From Candidatus Omnitrophota bacterium (GTDB taxonomy: Bacteria > Omnitrophota > Omnitrophia > Omnitrophales > Danuiimicrobiaceae): a DNA stretch of 9,305 bases. The notes beneath the pieces were generated by a model. That model did not search any database, had not been told where the DNA came from, and was given only the letters and a program-made list of their open reading frames with translations. The translations under genes and the position numbers were made by a program. How positions within the stretch are numbered: position 1 is the first letter of the stretch; each line of letters opens with the position of its first letter. Positions 7,401 to 9,305 of the stretch are shown in pieces. The stretch covers positions 1-9,305 of the forward strand of contig JACQQP010000150.1 of NCBI GenBank assembly GCA_016206945.1, given 5' to 3'.

Positions 7401-8699
7401 GTGAAAATTGGAATCATTGGGTCTGGACACGTTGGTCTGGTCACCGGCGCATGTTTCGCGGACTTGGGCAATGAAGTGATTTGTATGGACCACGACATAG
7501 CTAAAATCAAACTTCTCAAACGAGGGAAAGCCTTATTTTATGAACCTGGACTACGGGAACTCGTTCAAAAAAATATGTCAAAGGGAAGGATCCATTTTAC
7601 GACAAGTATTTCGGACACCGTGCGATTTGCCAAAGTCATTTTCCTGTGTGTGGGAACTCCTCCGAAGGCGAACGGTGAGGCCGATCTCGCAGCCATTCAA
7701 CGTGTGGCTGAGGCCATTGGCCGGAACTTGAACGGATATCGTCTCATTGTTGAGAAAAGCACGGTCCCCGTTGAAACGGGGTCTCGCATCTACAAAATGA
7801 TAGCCGAGAATTGTGCCAGGAAAATCTCCTTTGACATTGCTTCCAATGCGGAATTTTTAAGAGAAGGTTCTGCAGTTAAGGATTTTTATAGTCCCGATCG
7901 GATCGTTATTGGTGTAGAGAGCGCCAAAGCAAAGAGCTTGCTTTTGCAAATTTACAAGCCGTTTAAGGTTCCGATCTTGATTACAGATGTTAAGAGCGCG
8001 GAATTGATCAAGCATGCTGCGAATTCATTTCTCGCCATGAAGATCTCGTATATTAATTTGATGAGCCAAATTTGCGAAAAGGTGGGCGCTAATGTTGAAA
8101 AAGTAGCGGAAGGAATGGGAGGCGATCATCGGATTGGGAAAGCGTTCCTCAACGCTGGAATCGGATTTGGAGGTTCTTGTTTTCCTAAGGATTTGTCGGC
8201 GTTCATCGCCATTACGGAGCGGTTACAGATTCCCTCTGATTTGTTGAAAGTGGTGGTAGCCATTAATGAGTCTCAACAGAAATATTTCCTAATGAAAGCG
8301 GAACAAGGGTTGGAAAAAATAAAGGGCAAAAAGATCGCACTTCTAGGGCTTTCGTTTAAGCCCGATACAGACGATTTGCGTAACGCTCCCGCCATGGACA
8401 TTGCAGAAGAGTTGAAGGCGAAAGGGGCTCGATTGATCGCGTATGATCCTTGCGCCATGCCCGCCGCCAAAAAACTATTGAAGGGAATGCAGTTTGCTGA
8501 AAATGCTTATGAGGCTTGTCGTGATGCGGATGCGTGTTTTATCTTAACGGAATGGCGTGAATTTCGCGAGTTGGATTTAAAGCGTTTAAAGAAATTGTTG
8601 AAGCATCCTATCGTAATTGATGGACGGAATATCTATGATCCCGAACTGATGAAGAAAAATGGTTTGCGTTATTATTCGATCGGTAGGCGAGAAGTGTGA
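7401..8699 (+). CDS. ugd: UDP-glucose 6-dehydrogenase
   Basis: A complete 432-residue enzyme that oxidises UDP-glucose twice with NAD+ to UDP-glucuronate in the cytoplasm, feeding LPS, capsule or exopolysaccharide synthesis. The Rossmann NAD site GSGHVG is at 7-12. Then come FYEPGL, CVGTPPKANGEAD, KSTVPVET (119-126, T121) and NAEFLREG with E151. The active site matches the family closely: K204 and N208 in IKHAANSF, catalytic C260 in GFGGSCFPKD with D264, numbers that coincide with those of the well-studied streptococcal enzyme. The C-terminal UDP-binding domain has LGLSFKPDTDDLRNAPA and ends normally. It starts at GTG; conservation of MKIGIIGSGHVG fixes this start, with a weak GAGG at 7387-7390. 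It overlaps the next gene by four bases (GTGA), so the two are likely coupled. UDP-N-acetylmannosamine dehydrogenase is a less likely alternative. Confidence 0.95.
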   Translation: MKIGIIGSGHVGLVTGACFADLGNEVICMDHDIAKIKLLKRGKALFYEPGLRELVQKNMSKGRIHFTTSISDTVRFAKVIFLCVGTPPKANGEADLAAIQRVAEAIGRNLNGYRLIVEKSTVPVETGSRIYKMIAENCARKISFDIASNAEFLREGSAVKDFYSPDRIVIGVESAKAKSLLLQIYKPFKVPILITDVKSAELIKHAANSFLAMKISYINLMSQICEKVGANVEKVAEGMGGDHRIGKAFLNAGIGFGGSCFPKDLSAFIAITERLQIPSDLLKVVVAINESQQKYFLMKAEQGLEKIKGKKIALLGLSFKPDTDDLRNAPAMDIAEELKAKGARLIAYDPCAMPAAKKLLKGMQFAENAYEACRDADACFILTEWREFRELDLKRLKKLLKHPIVIDGRNIYDPELMKKNGLRYYSIGRREV

Positions 8700-9196
8700 A
8701 GACGGGTCAAAAGATCTTAAAACCTCCTTTGATTGAAGGGGTTGTGGTAAAGCAGTTAAAGGCGATCCCAGACGGACGAGGCAAGCTGATGGAAATCCTT
8801 CGTTCGGATGATGAAATTTTTGAGCGATTTGGGCAAGCCTATGTCACGGTTTGTAAGCCGCGCGTTGTCAAGGGCTGGCATTACCACAAAGCTCAGGTGG
8901 ATCATTTTGTTTGCCTTCAAGGGAAGGCCAAAGTTGTTTTGTACGATCCCCGTGCACATTCGAAAACGTATCAAGCCATCAATGAATTTGCGATCGGATG
9001 GGAAAATCCGTTGCTGATTAAGATTCCAACATTGGTTTATCATGGGTTCACGGCTTTAGGAAATCAAGAGGCAATGATTTTGAACATTCCTACCGAAGTC
9101 TACCACCATTCAAAACCCGACGAGTTTCGCGCGGATCCTTTTGCAAGGGAAATCCCTTATGATTGGGGAGATGTGGATCGGAATGTGAGCCGCTGA
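8696..9196 (+). CDS. RmlC-family (dTDP-4-dehydrorhamnose 3,5-epimerase-like) cupin
   Basis: A 166-residue cupin, somewhat shorter than the 180-185 residues of standard RmlC. Family marks: DGRGKLMEI (26-34), VVKGWHYHK (57-65) where H62 takes the place of the catalytic histidine of RmlC's RGLHFQ, GKAKVVLYDPR (76-86), PTLVYHGFTALG (111-122) corresponding to PEGFAHGF, then IPTEVYHHSKPDEF (131-144) and IPYDW (153-157). By family it would epimerise C3 and C5 of a dTDP-4-keto-6-deoxyhexose, or act as a related sugar isomerase. It departs from classical RmlC: the FDV aspartate segment reads AKV here and the HF(Q) motif reads HYHK, so the exact substrate is open. The start is GTG overlapping the ugd stop by 4 bases, and the end overlaps the next ATG by one base, giving a tight coupled cassette with a nucleotidyltransferase. 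That context supports nucleotide-sugar synthesis. Confidence 0.82.
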   Translation: MKTGQKILKPPLIEGVVVKQLKAIPDGRGKLMEILRSDDEIFERFGQAYVTVCKPRVVKGWHYHKAQVDHFVCLQGKAKVVLYDPRAHSKTYQAINEFAIGWENPLLIKIPTLVYHGFTALGNQEAMILNIPTEVYHHSKPDEFRADPFAREIPYDWGDVDRNVSR

Positions 9197-9305
9197 TGAA
9201 GGGAATTGTACTGGCAGGAGGATTAGGAACTCGTCTTTCGCCGCTGACGGGGGTGACGAACAAACATTTGCTGCCCGTTTATAACAAGCCGATGATCTAT
9301 TATCC
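9196..9305 (+). CDS. rmlA: Glucose-1-phosphate thymidylyltransferase-like sugar nucleotidyltransferase, N-terminal fragment
   Basis: Only the first 36 complete codons lie in the window; the gene runs off the right edge. The start reads MKGIVLAGGLGTRLSPLT, the nucleotide-binding signature GGxGTRLxPLT of the NTP_transferase family, followed by TNKHLLPVYNKPMIYYP, where the lysine of K-P-M is expected to contact the triphosphate. This pattern is typical of RmlA/RfbA-like enzymes, which join glucose-1-phosphate to dTTP giving dTDP-glucose. The ATG shares its A with the TGA of the upstream RmlC-like gene, so translation is probably coupled. With that neighbour it suggests a dTDP-sugar route, but rmlB and rmlD are not in view. 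A related uridylyl- or cytidylyltransferase cannot be ruled out from the fragment. Confidence 0.85.
   Translation, partial: MKGIVLAGGLGTRLSPLTGVTNKHLLPVYNKPMIYY

Noticed and set aside
7293..7493. Reverse-strand open frame of 66 codons across the lptD-ugd junction.
   Set aside because: It covers the palindrome and the strongly conserved start of ugd, resembles no protein I recognise, and is explained as a shadow frame.

Overview
The window is a gene-dense stretch in which every supportable gene lies on the + strand. It reads as a Gram-negative (diderm) bacterium, because it carries a full-length LptD, the outer-membrane protein that inserts lipopolysaccharide. By eye the base composition is moderate (about 45-48% G+C). 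The order accD / sugar ABC ATPase / two GGDEF proteins / transaldolase / lptD / ugd / rmlC-like / rmlA-like is not one I can tie to a named species. A little-cultured diderm phylum such as Omnitrophota is a weak guess only.

Layout: 1-156 is the 3' end of accD (fatty-acid synthesis). 169-1272 is a MalK/UgpC/MsmK-type ABC ATPase with no permease beside it. After an 89-base gap, 1362-2816 and 2801-4222 encode two membrane-bound GAF-GGDEF diguanylate cyclases of the same architecture that overlap by 16 bases. 4253-4969 is a small TalC-type transaldolase, followed 3 bases later by lptD (4973-7303). A 77-base imperfect palindrome (7304-7380) starts on the base after the lptD stop. Then come ugd (7401-8699, GTG start), an RmlC-family cupin (8696-9196, GTG start, 4-base overlap) and the start of a glucose-1-phosphate nucleotidyltransferase (9196 onward, 1-base overlap), which runs off the window.

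How it fits together: the right half is an envelope polysaccharide block. It combines LPS export to the cell surface (LptD) with nucleotide-sugar supply (UDP-glucuronate from Ugd, and activated deoxy- or related sugars from the RmlA/RmlC-like pair). The middle makes c-di-GMP, which commonly controls exopolysaccharide and surface attachment, so the neighbourhood is plausibly a surface or lifestyle cluster, though no direct link is visible. The left part (AccD, sugar ABC ATPase) and the transaldolase are central metabolism.

Gaps are all under 100 bases. Apart from the palindrome I see no convincing promoter, terminator, RNA gene, CRISPR or insertion sequence. The most notable items are the palindrome abutting the lptD stop, the contrast between an I-site-lacking and an I-site-bearing cyclase in one coupled pair, transaldolase-type active-site residues in a family often annotated as fructose-6-phosphate aldolase, and an LptD with one cysteine in its mature part. 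Nothing here amounts to a clearly new biological system.
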